This document shows, one piece after another, positions 34,301-42,705 of a DNA stretch of 61,681 nt. The notes beneath the pieces were generated by a model that saw only the letters and a program-made list of their open reading frames with translations, did no database searches and was not told the DNA's origin. Source of the DNA: a virus; IMG/VR virus record IMGVR_UViG_3300027833_000050, positions 1 to 61,681 of that record; one strand, written 5' to 3'. Numbering within the stretch: the stretch's first letter is position 1; each line of letters starts with the position of its first letter. A program made the position numbers and the translations under genes.

Positions 34301-34389
34301 CCACTAATAGTGGTAATACTAATGGTACAGCGACAGGAACAATAAATATAATTGATGACTTTGTGATGGCACAAGGCCTCATTAAATAG
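31384..34389 (+). CDS. Beta-helix tail fibre / tailspike-like protein
   Basis: The 1001-residue protein starts with a fibre head pattern KFSDLPVLTALADGDIFATT (5-24), then SKKVLASKI, and has YANLNGKPTIPT (about 92-103). The central part (about 440-690) reads like a right-handed beta-helix: short repeating turns such as DRCRIKNVIGGGVYAT, TSEIVNSGVTD, TSNRFENYTD, NIVKSCGSGIFTYG. The recurrent module occurs at about 749-797 (YRRYRITEVGDVNWTAIGA). Such proteins bind or cut surface glycans; no catalytic residues can be identified. It is the first of a block of large fibres. Confidence 0.72.
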   Translation: MANKKFSDLPVLTALADGDIFATTASADSTSKKVLASKITDYVLSDTNIASKSATIITKLNGSNDAVSNGLKAQKLYYLNEHRDASYFLTYANLNGKPTIPTDTATFGTVAGFNNSGNFVSFDSTIVKMAVSGTGATAQTMTSDYVTEGTTNLFYTNTRVDARQELNFGNLFNTYSSSFDSGTVTESLQDVAGTFQAVSNEQSNIIRISDKTLEANFSAGQLLRVYGASATSSNISATPSIGGSIGLVGFSSGTTSGYKQFQYKAALFDLLTGEIGPSSAALSANVDLAGSTDDVLTKFNRDTFLSLTITGADATQGVLVYRQVGGSGGYKLVAVLGPKDLAATWKDYYTFDYTSWSGKNATDNSYSSITHFPLTAPSTAQRGWVDVTVDSIQTGGAHFDLNLGTTFVYVNSAPNVEIAHNDTNKINDAIVTKSSQGRKDVQLNAKTYNASNISVPSNFGLTGTSNITKIKKLPWSSYISSTPDNSLIRSDSPTNATSISLVGIDLDGNLTSQFLLLDSTDATANYFVDFGTNPSAILIDRCRIKNVIGGGVYATSPNEFKMTTSEIVNSGVTDRYTFSPLIADNGTTTIVTSNRFENYTDSVDVSVTSEGVIANNIVKSCGSGIFTYGSTFFLSSPNVLMGAANEFLPSPDILNSEYDSININRSQFGSTSPYSSDPFTYQENGADFNISRTSISSQAGQIVYRTNLIRKLSNGAEEIYGNEVGPGAKGINGFLFSTVTDDGFVDNNSESYRRYRITEVGDVNWTAIGAATATVGTSFEYNGVNVTGTSGKATPDEFVGYPNQNTGTTGTATKMIFIKDLASGMDRTKGQFSFEINDTSPTSDPAGSYSNLKSGIYSQGNLTTLYAAQLTAGNHPAGSQHVGVAWSASYRYYASAGEIAVAGTWNVSGGDRATNPEYTVRITPAVLRVPLATGHVVRLDGHTSWTSGGTNPVEGVIININASNDVTIKYYGATNSGNTNGTATGTINIIDDFVMAQGLIK

Positions 34390-34398
34390 GGAAAACAA

Positions 34399-37300
34399 AT
34401 GTCAAGCATAACAAATGTAAATAGCAATTCAAGTGTAGTAAATGTAGGTAGAACTACTCCTGTATCGCCGGGACCACAGACTGCGGAAAAATCAATACCC
34501 GTTGTAATGGCATCTGATCAAACTGCAATTCCTGTAGTAGAGCAGAATAAGGTACAGTCAGAGGTAGCACTATCTCTTTTAGGTATTCCTAGAGCAGAAG
34601 TCGCTCTTGGTATTTTTGCTGATGTTAATACATATGATGTTAACCCCTCAGAATGGTCTATGAAGCCAGAATACCATATTGATGGTCATGGTGTAAAGCA
34701 TCTTCCTACAGAAGCTGGTGCTCTTGTAGAAGCTCCTAGAAATGAAACATCAGTATTGACTTCTAAGCGTTTCTTTAGATATCAGCCTGGTCGTGTATCA
34801 GCGGCTACATTTGGTATAAGAAGTTCAGTATCACTTGCAGACTTTGCTCAGAATCCAGCTATTCGTAAATATGGCATCTATGATAAGTACGATGGCTACT
34901 ATTGGGAAACTAGAAATAGTGGAGTCGATGATAACTTCTCTGTTGTTCGTAGAACTCAATCAGTTGCATATTCTCCAGTAACTCCATATGGCATAAAAGC
35001 TACTACTCTATTAAGAGGAAATAATAATACATCAAATACTACCGTTGCTACTACTCAAACAGACGACTACAGAGCAGTAGGCAATGGAGCAAGTGAGGCT
35101 TTGGTTAGTGAAGGCCTACTGTCTTCGGATAGACAGATCGTAATAGACAAGAAGTTTGATATTGTAGACAGTGCTTTAGCTGTTGCATATAAATCGTACT
35201 ATCAAGCTAGTTCTGCGAACTTCAACACTTATAACAATGGTGGAACAGGCACTGCAATTAGTCCTGTAGCGAATTCTGGTGATTTGGCAGCTACTGGCTT
35301 TGCCACTCAAAATGAATATAGATATTACACTGATCTGGCAGCCGCTATTAACGCTGACAATGGCGGAATTACTGATATTACAGCACTAGAAGTTAGGGCT
35401 AAGTGTAAGCGTGATTTAGATTACTGGATCGACAACTTCCTTCTTGACATGAAGCATGGCGGTAAAGCCCACACTGTTATCAACACATCTAACTTTGCCC
35501 TATCGAACGGTACTTCTGACTGGTACAGCATAAAGGTAGGCATATTTCCTAAGGTTAGTAGATTTGAAAAGCCTGTTCATCAGGCCCTTAAACTAATATT
35601 TAAAACCGGAAAACTTTTTCAAGACAGCGATACCACTGCGGGTACGGGCTCGGTAGGAGCTTTAGGAACACCTACTGGTACTGATCTTAACTTGTCTGCC
35701 GAAGCGATAGCGTTTGTTGGTGCTGACACTACTGGTCTGGCCGCAATAACACAGACTGCCTTCACAGATGACGATTTTTACGCTGGGCTCACTTCACCGA
35801 CTGCATTGGTCACGGCTGATTACGGTACTGGTGTAAATGCTAAAAGTAAGTTAGACACCTTTTTTGATGTCAAAATGAATTTCTGGGCATATTGGGTAAC
35901 AACCAAAACTGCGACAGGCGTAAGGGCATATGATGCCGCTACACAAATTCAATATTCTATTCCAGCTGGTGGTCTTAGTTCCTTAGCCGCATTAGGATAT
36001 ACTAACAATGCCGCAGGTCAAGCAAAACTAAAAGCTTATCTGAAATACAAGTGCCAGCGTGATGTCGGATACATCATCGATGGATATAAGAACGATATTT
36101 TGGGTGGCGGTAATGCAGAGACAATATATAACGCTTCAATGTTTTTAAGAGGAACAGGACTATCTGTATATTCTCAGCAAGGCGGTGGTAGTAATAATGA
36201 TGGAAACATAAGCGAACCAGAAAGACACGCACACTTAAAAACAAGAATACAAAACGATCTCAAGACATTTGGCTTTGCCGATTCAACTAGCGAATATGTT
36301 AAATTGACATCTCTTGCAGATCATGTTATAGCAAACTTTGATGTAGAAAAATCTACTGCAATGTCTGTCGGTGATCGAGGATTCGCTGGTAACCTAGTTG
36401 CTCTTCGTGATGGATTAATACACACTCATGCGGCTGTATATGATCCCTCTCTACTAAAACCAGCTAAGAAAATAATTGCTAGAGTGACTTCAGGTACCGT
36501 TGACGGCACAGATCCTTGTGTCTTTAAGCTAACAGAAGGTTATGTAACCTTTGGTCAACACATCAAGATTCACTGGACAGGTAATGGAACAGTGTTAGAC
36601 ACAGACACTAGAAATGGAGAAGTCTTGACTGTCACTAGTGTTTTTGGTCCTAAAGGATGTGAGTTTACAGCAAAAGATGCAGTGACAGGTGTGGCTGTAA
36701 CACCCACTCAGAATCAAATTAATTCAGCTAGTATCGGAACTATTAGTATAACTACGGTTGTTCCTTTTATATTCCCTAAAGATTATAATGTCGTTAGTAG
36801 TGATGCAACGACTCTCAATAACTTTGCATCAAAAATAGATGTTAAGCCTAGTAAAGTTAATAACAAGGGGGCTTTGGTAGACGGAACTGATGCGAGAGAG
36901 TTTAGAACATATTCGGCATCGTTTGATACTGGTTTAATACCTAAAGGTCCAGTATTCCCATATATGTATTCTGCTGGTGACGACTTAAATGCTACAGCAA
37001 ACTTCTATGAAGACGAGAAATATGTAGGATTCATCAATACAGCTTTAAACCCTTCAATTACTGGTGAGGGCGGCACAGCGGCTTCAAATGTAGACACTAT
37101 TAGGTCACAGATTGACAATGTAAACTTTTTCCCAGAATATATTAACTGGATTAAAAACAATGTTGATCCTAAATATTACGGAGTTTACGAGTATCGTGTA
37201 CCTCGCTCAAGATTTAGCCACGATGCCCTTGACGGCATTGCTGGATTAACTACAGACAATCCCAAGACTGCTATCAATCCTGGTAGAAGAAATAGAGTAT

Positions 37301-39075
37301 ATAGTGATCTAGCAACTGGATCTGGCGGTATTGCTAGACCAGGCGAAAACTACACAGTAACTGATAATACTCCTGAGTATCAGCAAAGTGCATATAAGTT
37401 TGACTTCACTAAAGTAACGATGCTTAAAGTAGAGTTCTCTTGGTATGGTGCTGTTGGCGCATTGTTCTTAGCATATGTTCCTGTTGGTAACGGTGAAGCA
37501 CGATGGGTACGTGTACACCATCTACGAGCATCGAATCAGTTGAAGATCGCATCTCTTGGTAACGCAACATTGCCTATTACTTACACTACTTACGGTGGTG
37601 GTTCGCAATATTGTCTAGGTGATGGAGAAGATGGCACTATCCAACAAGGGTACGGCACATTCTCACATAACATTGTTAAGTATGGTGCTTCATACTACAT
37701 CGATGGCGGAGATAGAGGTACTGTTCGTTTATATAGCTACAACAATGACGCTCAAGTAGATGCACTAGGTAAGCAATTCGCCCAAGGTGGAGCATATGTT
37801 GCTGCCGACACGGTGATAACAGGCTCTACTTTACCTTCTATTGTAGTTGATGCTGTAGATAAAACTACTAGTACTGATCTAATTGATCCTAGGTTCTACA
37901 TGGGTGCTACTGTGAAAACAAGTAGCAGACTAGATCAAAATATTAAAGTTGTTTGGGCTGATCCAGATTCAGGTAAAGTATTCTTGTCAGCACCATTGAG
38001 CAGTAGCACTTCAATGAAATTACTTCCTGATAGAGCAGAAACGGTATACGGACTAGAGACTAAGCAAGTTATTCTTAGTACACGAGAAGGCAATTCTGTA
38101 AGAAACAGAGTTCAGGTTTATCCAACTAAACTTTCTGCTTCTAACAGTAGTGGCGAAAACACTGTAAGATTGAGATTTAAGAAAACTCCTATCTTTCAAA
38201 GCAACATCATGTCAGCGGGTAAGTTAGACCTATCTGCTGATTATACAATAACTAGTGCTAAGACTGCACTAGCTGTGACTGAAACTGTGACTACGGGCAA
38301 CTTAGCTAACACAGCGTTTAATAATAATGTGGTCACTGCGGCTGCTCATCCATTCTCATCAGGCGAAGCAGTCAAATATAGTCATGGTGGAGGCACTACT
38401 GTCACTAATCTAGTTGATGGAACTACATACTTTGTTAGAAAAATAAGTGCAAATACTTTTGAACTTTATGGCACTGAGGCTCAAGCACTTGCTGATCTTA
38501 ATGTGACTACAGGTAGAGTAGCATTATCTACTAGCGGTAGTGGTAGTGCCCATACTCTAGTTTCTGCAACAGGTGGATTCTTAGCTAACGGACAGGATAT
38601 ATACGGTTGGTTTAGAGGCAGAGTAGAAGCAGAGAATGTTACAGTATTTGGTAGATTATATAAAGAGACTGATCTATATTACTTTGAGCCTCAAGAAACT
38701 TTTGAAGGAACTGTTGTTCTTACAAGCGGAGCAAAAGATTTCTTCTTACCAGATTTGAGATTCTCATCAGATGGAGATCAATATGGAAGTGCTGTTACCA
38801 AGAACACCAGTGACCTAGAAGGTCTTAGTTCTATTAAAATAGCAAATGATTTGACTGTTCCTATTCCAGATACCGGCTCTAATGTAGCGACTATATACTT
38901 ACAGCAAGGAACAGAACAATTCGATTTAAGCACCTATTTCGATTATAACAAGGAGTACTTATCGTTTCCTTTGACCGATGTCGCTGACAGCTTGTATTTT
39001 GCTGTTGATGCTGACACCGCTCATACGAGCAATGATGATCCTATAAGCTTGGGTGTAACATGGGAAGAGCAGTAA
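34399..39075 (+). CDS. Giant fibre/structural protein A (paralogue of the next gene)
   Basis: The 1558-residue protein shares with its neighbour: SLLGIPRAEVAL (about 59-70), SKRFFRYQPGRVSAATFGIR (about 118-137), the SRFSHDALDG segment, VEFSWYGAVGALFLAYVPVG (about 1012-1031), NGEARWVRVHHL and KYGASYYIDGGDRGT. About 700 extra residues sit between these blocks and contain a duplicated unit: CKRDLDYWIDNFLLDMKHGG (about 334-353) and CQRDVGYIIDGYKNDILGGG (about 551-570). A HPFSSGEAVKY module lies near 1315. Typical of large virion fibres of marine T4-like phages; likely a distal or whisker fibre. Function inferred. Confidence 0.72.
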   Translation: MSSITNVNSNSSVVNVGRTTPVSPGPQTAEKSIPVVMASDQTAIPVVEQNKVQSEVALSLLGIPRAEVALGIFADVNTYDVNPSEWSMKPEYHIDGHGVKHLPTEAGALVEAPRNETSVLTSKRFFRYQPGRVSAATFGIRSSVSLADFAQNPAIRKYGIYDKYDGYYWETRNSGVDDNFSVVRRTQSVAYSPVTPYGIKATTLLRGNNNTSNTTVATTQTDDYRAVGNGASEALVSEGLLSSDRQIVIDKKFDIVDSALAVAYKSYYQASSANFNTYNNGGTGTAISPVANSGDLAATGFATQNEYRYYTDLAAAINADNGGITDITALEVRAKCKRDLDYWIDNFLLDMKHGGKAHTVINTSNFALSNGTSDWYSIKVGIFPKVSRFEKPVHQALKLIFKTGKLFQDSDTTAGTGSVGALGTPTGTDLNLSAEAIAFVGADTTGLAAITQTAFTDDDFYAGLTSPTALVTADYGTGVNAKSKLDTFFDVKMNFWAYWVTTKTATGVRAYDAATQIQYSIPAGGLSSLAALGYTNNAAGQAKLKAYLKYKCQRDVGYIIDGYKNDILGGGNAETIYNASMFLRGTGLSVYSQQGGGSNNDGNISEPERHAHLKTRIQNDLKTFGFADSTSEYVKLTSLADHVIANFDVEKSTAMSVGDRGFAGNLVALRDGLIHTHAAVYDPSLLKPAKKIIARVTSGTVDGTDPCVFKLTEGYVTFGQHIKIHWTGNGTVLDTDTRNGEVLTVTSVFGPKGCEFTAKDAVTGVAVTPTQNQINSASIGTISITTVVPFIFPKDYNVVSSDATTLNNFASKIDVKPSKVNNKGALVDGTDAREFRTYSASFDTGLIPKGPVFPYMYSAGDDLNATANFYEDEKYVGFINTALNPSITGEGGTAASNVDTIRSQIDNVNFFPEYINWIKNNVDPKYYGVYEYRVPRSRFSHDALDGIAGLTTDNPKTAINPGRRNRVYSDLATGSGGIARPGENYTVTDNTPEYQQSAYKFDFTKVTMLKVEFSWYGAVGALFLAYVPVGNGEARWVRVHHLRASNQLKIASLGNATLPITYTTYGGGSQYCLGDGEDGTIQQGYGTFSHNIVKYGASYYIDGGDRGTVRLYSYNNDAQVDALGKQFAQGGAYVAADTVITGSTLPSIVVDAVDKTTSTDLIDPRFYMGATVKTSSRLDQNIKVVWADPDSGKVFLSAPLSSSTSMKLLPDRAETVYGLETKQVILSTREGNSVRNRVQVYPTKLSASNSSGENTVRLRFKKTPIFQSNIMSAGKLDLSADYTITSAKTALAVTETVTTGNLANTAFNNNVVTAAAHPFSSGEAVKYSHGGGTTVTNLVDGTTYFVRKISANTFELYGTEAQALADLNVTTGRVALSTSGSGSAHTLVSATGGFLANGQDIYGWFRGRVEAENVTVFGRLYKETDLYYFEPQETFEGTVVLTSGAKDFFLPDLRFSSDGDQYGSAVTKNTSDLEGLSSIKIANDLTVPIPDTGSNVATIYLQQGTEQFDLSTYFDYNKEYLSFPLTDVADSLYFAVDADTAHTSNDDPISLGVTWEEQ

Positions 39076-39078
39076 TTT

Positions 39079-42000
39079 ATGTCAAAACAGATAAAGATTG
39101 GGCTGGACAAAGTTCCAGCTCCAGTCACAAAACAGTTTACTCAACTGGTAGACATCGAGGGCACAAGGCTTTTTGATGCCGCAGGCAATCCTCTTGTAAC
39201 TGAGGAAGAAGCGGCACTAGTACAGTTTACCTCGACTGAAAATGCATTATCTGTATTTGTTAACAATGATAGTGTTAGGACAATACCAATTAAGGAGCAG
39301 TTTGCTCAGACTTCGCAAGTGAGTTCATCTTTGCTTGGCATTCCGAGAGCAGAAGAACAACTAGCACTATTTTCAGATGTTGCAACATATGGCCTAGACG
39401 AAGATCAGTGGAATGAGTATACATTTTCTGATCAACAGACTCCTAGTGCTTGGTATAGAAAGGAAAACCCTGAGTATGGAAGAAGAGAATTACCAAGTTT
39501 CAATGAAGGTTCTACTGAGCAAGCATTATATCTAAAAGCCTTTCCCAGTCAATATGGGTTTCCACAAGGTACGACAGAAGCGAGACTGACCGACCCTACC
39601 CCGAGTTTCGAAAGCTACATGAATTTCATCGCTTTAGGAAAATACCTGTACAGTTTTTTTCTAGGCACTTCTACATCCTTTGTAGAGAAGAATTTCTTAA
39701 ATAATGATGTTGCTAGTGTTGTTAATCAGGGATTGCAACCGATTACACCAGTTTTTCTACAAGATATTCTTCAATTTGATGGAAACGGAAGCTTTTTCGA
39801 TGTTGTATATGGCGGTACCACAGAACAAGAGTCCTTCGATGCTATAGAGAGATGGACATTTTTCTTTGATCAAATTGTAGCTGGAACAGCAAAGTTTCCA
39901 CCACTAGTAGGATCGGCTCAAACAGATTTTACTAAGACTGATCTGTATAGAGCCATACAGAACTTTGCTACTAAGTGCAAACCTGGTGGTAGCTCGACAA
40001 TAAGACAGATAGCAGTACTGGAAAGTAAACGAGCGTTTAGATATCAGCCAGGTAGAGCAAGCGGATTTACCTTTGGCGCAAGAATGGCATCAGAGCCTAC
40101 AAGCACAAGTGCTTTTCTTGAGTGGGGATGCGCTAACGACACAGACGAGTATATGTTTCAACTGAGAGGTAGTCAGTTTAATATCGTAAGAAGAAGTACG
40201 ATTAAGCTGTCTGACGAACTTCTTACTAGACAAGGCTTAGATTCTAGTAATCAAAGTGATACAGCTATTTTTCCTAAGGGAATAGGTAATAGTAATGCGC
40301 TTTGGGAAACAGTAATACCTAGATCAAAGTGGAATGGCGATGCTCTATTAGGCACTGGAGATTCTGGTTATATATTGTCATTCGAAGATGTTACGATGTA
40401 CAAGATTGAGTTCTCTTGGTACGGCGCAATCGGTGCAAGGTTCTATGCGTATATTCCTAGCGGGAATGGAGAAGCCCGATGGGTTAAGCTCCACACATTC
40501 GTAATCGAAAATGGATTAGGTCAACCAGTACTAGCAAATCCAGACTTCAAGTTTAAGTACTTGCTATACACTGATGATAATGCAAATATACGATCTCCAA
40601 TATATCTCTATAAGTACGGCAGTAGCTACTATGTAGATGGTGGAGATGAAGGTACAATCAGACTATCTACAACTACAGCAGACACTAAAGCTTTTAGTAC
40701 TCGGACACCTGTGATAGGCATATTACCTAAAAATTATATTCTGAACAGTAAAGGCGAATCTATACGAAACTATAAGAAGTCATATCCTTCTAAAATCTCT
40801 GTAAGCACTAGTAAGAGGTGTAGAATAGATGTGGAGGAAGTTACTGGATCTCCTGAAGGTGTACACTTTAATTTTTCTCCTTCTATTTTTATGAACGGAA
40901 GACATCCTAAAAGCAGAACATTAGACTTCAAGTATGCAGCCTCCAACATAATCGATATAGAACAGCCGAGTAATCCTGCTGTAACGGGAACAATTACTGC
41001 AACAATTGCTTCGGCTACTATTGTAGGCGTGAATACACAATTTAACACATTAGCTTCTGGATCTGGTGGCGTAGATCCAGGCGATAATATAATTATAGAT
41101 GGCAACGAATATGAAGTCGAAAGTGTAACTGATAATTTGAATCTAGTGTTAGCTACAGTATCTACTTCAGCGGTAAGCGGTGTATCGACTACTATCGTTA
41201 AAAAGCTTAATCCCTCCGACAACTACGCACATATAATCGCAGATGGAGTATATGGAGTCTATGTTAATAATTCATACTCAAGTAACAGTAGATCAACAAA
41301 CACTCTAAGAAGAAATTCAGCATATAGTTTAACTGTGCAAGATGTCAGAGATAGTAGCAAGGTTGATGGCTCGATTCTTTCTCCTGAAAACAAAGAATCA
41401 TTCACTGGAGTTTTGACTAATTATAATACTATCGTTTCATCAACAGTTCCAATAAGTTCAAACAACTTTAAAATACATTTTTTAAATCCTAAGGCATACG
41501 ATTCTGGATCAGGTGCTAGTAGACACTTTGCAGAATTTTCTGTAGGAGTAACTCCACATACTCCTATTGCTCCAGGTGGAGATGCAGATGCAAACAAAGT
41601 TCAATTTGAGTTTGCGACTGGACAATATAAAGATTTTGATATAACAGAGTTTCCTCAGATAGAGTATTCTCATAACGCAACTAACTATAATCAACTGGCA
41701 AGAGCAGAGCAGTATGAGTGGGATCCCAGCTTTGGAGATAGAATGTCTGTTGATCCCAGAATACCTAATCCGAAAGGACCTGACAGTGGATTTTTATCTA
41801 CAGTAGTAGGTAAGATTAATGTTAACAGCCACCAAGTAACACTGATTGAAGATGGTGGTGTTGATCCTAGTAACGGAGTAAATTATACTGGCCTCAAAAA
41901 GTTAACATTCGCATCTGGCGTACCTGGACCCAGCGACTCGCTTATAAAGTTTGATTCGGCCGGTAATCCATTATCAGAAGTGGGCGCAGGCTTTAGAGGA

Positions 42001-42705
42001 ACAACATTCTTTTTCAGAACAACTGTTTTCAGACCTAATGGTGCAAATGCATACATATACGTTGATGGTGGCGATGATGCTGATGGTAATAATGTTGGCC
42101 AGTTAGTTACTAATGCGGCTGTAGGTGGACAATTCTTTATACAGACTAAAATCTTAACTTTAACCCATGACTGGCAAGCAGTAAGCTTTGATGAAAATGG
42201 AAGTGAGTTATTCACTGACAATAAGTTTGTAAAATCTCAAGCAATTAAGTTCAATGATCAGCCATTTTATCCTACATTTGCTCTAGCAGACAATGCTAGA
42301 ATTAATGGAGTGGTGATTGAGGAGATTAGTGAAGATGGTCTTGTTAAAGTGCATACTCCGTCTTTCGTTACGGAAGATTCATCGTATAATACAGGTATTA
42401 CAATAGTTAACAGCGGATCATCTAACAGCACAGAACCACCGGCTTCATTCAACTCAGACGAGAGACTGGCTAGCTGTAGATATGATACTAGTGCATTAAA
42501 CCCGTTGAGACCAGGTAACACGCTATATTCTTTTTATGTTGACGCAGGTAAGCCTGTTTCGGTGGACTTAGAGAGCGTATTTGCTGTCGATAGAAAAGGT
42601 GTATCGAGGGGTTTATATAATAATAAGTCTATATACTTTACTGCTACCAGTTTAGATGGTAATCAAGGTAATATTGAAGCGACAATAACAGTCAAGGAAC
42701 AGTAA
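39079..42705 (+). CDS. Giant fibre/structural protein B (paralogue of A)
   Basis: The 1208-residue protein carries the same core as the preceding gene: SLLGIPRAEEQLALFSDVAT (about 89-108), SKRAFRYQPGRASGFTFGAR (about 316-335), FQLRGSQFNIVRR, IEFSWYGAIGARFYAYIPSG (about 443-462), NGEARWVKLHTF and KYGSSYYVDGGDEGTIRLS. It lacks the 700-residue insertion with the duplicated CxRD unit. N-terminus (KQIKIGLDKVPAPVTKQFTQ) differs. The pair looks like an old tandem duplication followed by domain gain or loss. Its stop overlaps the next ATG (TAATG). Confidence 0.72.
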   Translation: MSKQIKIGLDKVPAPVTKQFTQLVDIEGTRLFDAAGNPLVTEEEAALVQFTSTENALSVFVNNDSVRTIPIKEQFAQTSQVSSSLLGIPRAEEQLALFSDVATYGLDEDQWNEYTFSDQQTPSAWYRKENPEYGRRELPSFNEGSTEQALYLKAFPSQYGFPQGTTEARLTDPTPSFESYMNFIALGKYLYSFFLGTSTSFVEKNFLNNDVASVVNQGLQPITPVFLQDILQFDGNGSFFDVVYGGTTEQESFDAIERWTFFFDQIVAGTAKFPPLVGSAQTDFTKTDLYRAIQNFATKCKPGGSSTIRQIAVLESKRAFRYQPGRASGFTFGARMASEPTSTSAFLEWGCANDTDEYMFQLRGSQFNIVRRSTIKLSDELLTRQGLDSSNQSDTAIFPKGIGNSNALWETVIPRSKWNGDALLGTGDSGYILSFEDVTMYKIEFSWYGAIGARFYAYIPSGNGEARWVKLHTFVIENGLGQPVLANPDFKFKYLLYTDDNANIRSPIYLYKYGSSYYVDGGDEGTIRLSTTTADTKAFSTRTPVIGILPKNYILNSKGESIRNYKKSYPSKISVSTSKRCRIDVEEVTGSPEGVHFNFSPSIFMNGRHPKSRTLDFKYAASNIIDIEQPSNPAVTGTITATIASATIVGVNTQFNTLASGSGGVDPGDNIIIDGNEYEVESVTDNLNLVLATVSTSAVSGVSTTIVKKLNPSDNYAHIIADGVYGVYVNNSYSSNSRSTNTLRRNSAYSLTVQDVRDSSKVDGSILSPENKESFTGVLTNYNTIVSSTVPISSNNFKIHFLNPKAYDSGSGASRHFAEFSVGVTPHTPIAPGGDADANKVQFEFATGQYKDFDITEFPQIEYSHNATNYNQLARAEQYEWDPSFGDRMSVDPRIPNPKGPDSGFLSTVVGKINVNSHQVTLIEDGGVDPSNGVNYTGLKKLTFASGVPGPSDSLIKFDSAGNPLSEVGAGFRGTTFFFRTTVFRPNGANAYIYVDGGDDADGNNVGQLVTNAAVGGQFFIQTKILTLTHDWQAVSFDENGSELFTDNKFVKSQAIKFNDQPFYPTFALADNARINGVVIEEISEDGLVKVHTPSFVTEDSSYNTGITIVNSGSSNSTEPPASFNSDERLASCRYDTSALNPLRPGNTLYSFYVDAGKPVSVDLESVFAVDRKGVSRGLYNNKSIYFTATSLDGNQGNIEATITVKEQ

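Noticed and set aside
40770-41222. 150-codon minus-strand ORF inside giant fibre B
   Set aside because: Fully antisense to a clear coding region, no ribosome site or family pattern.
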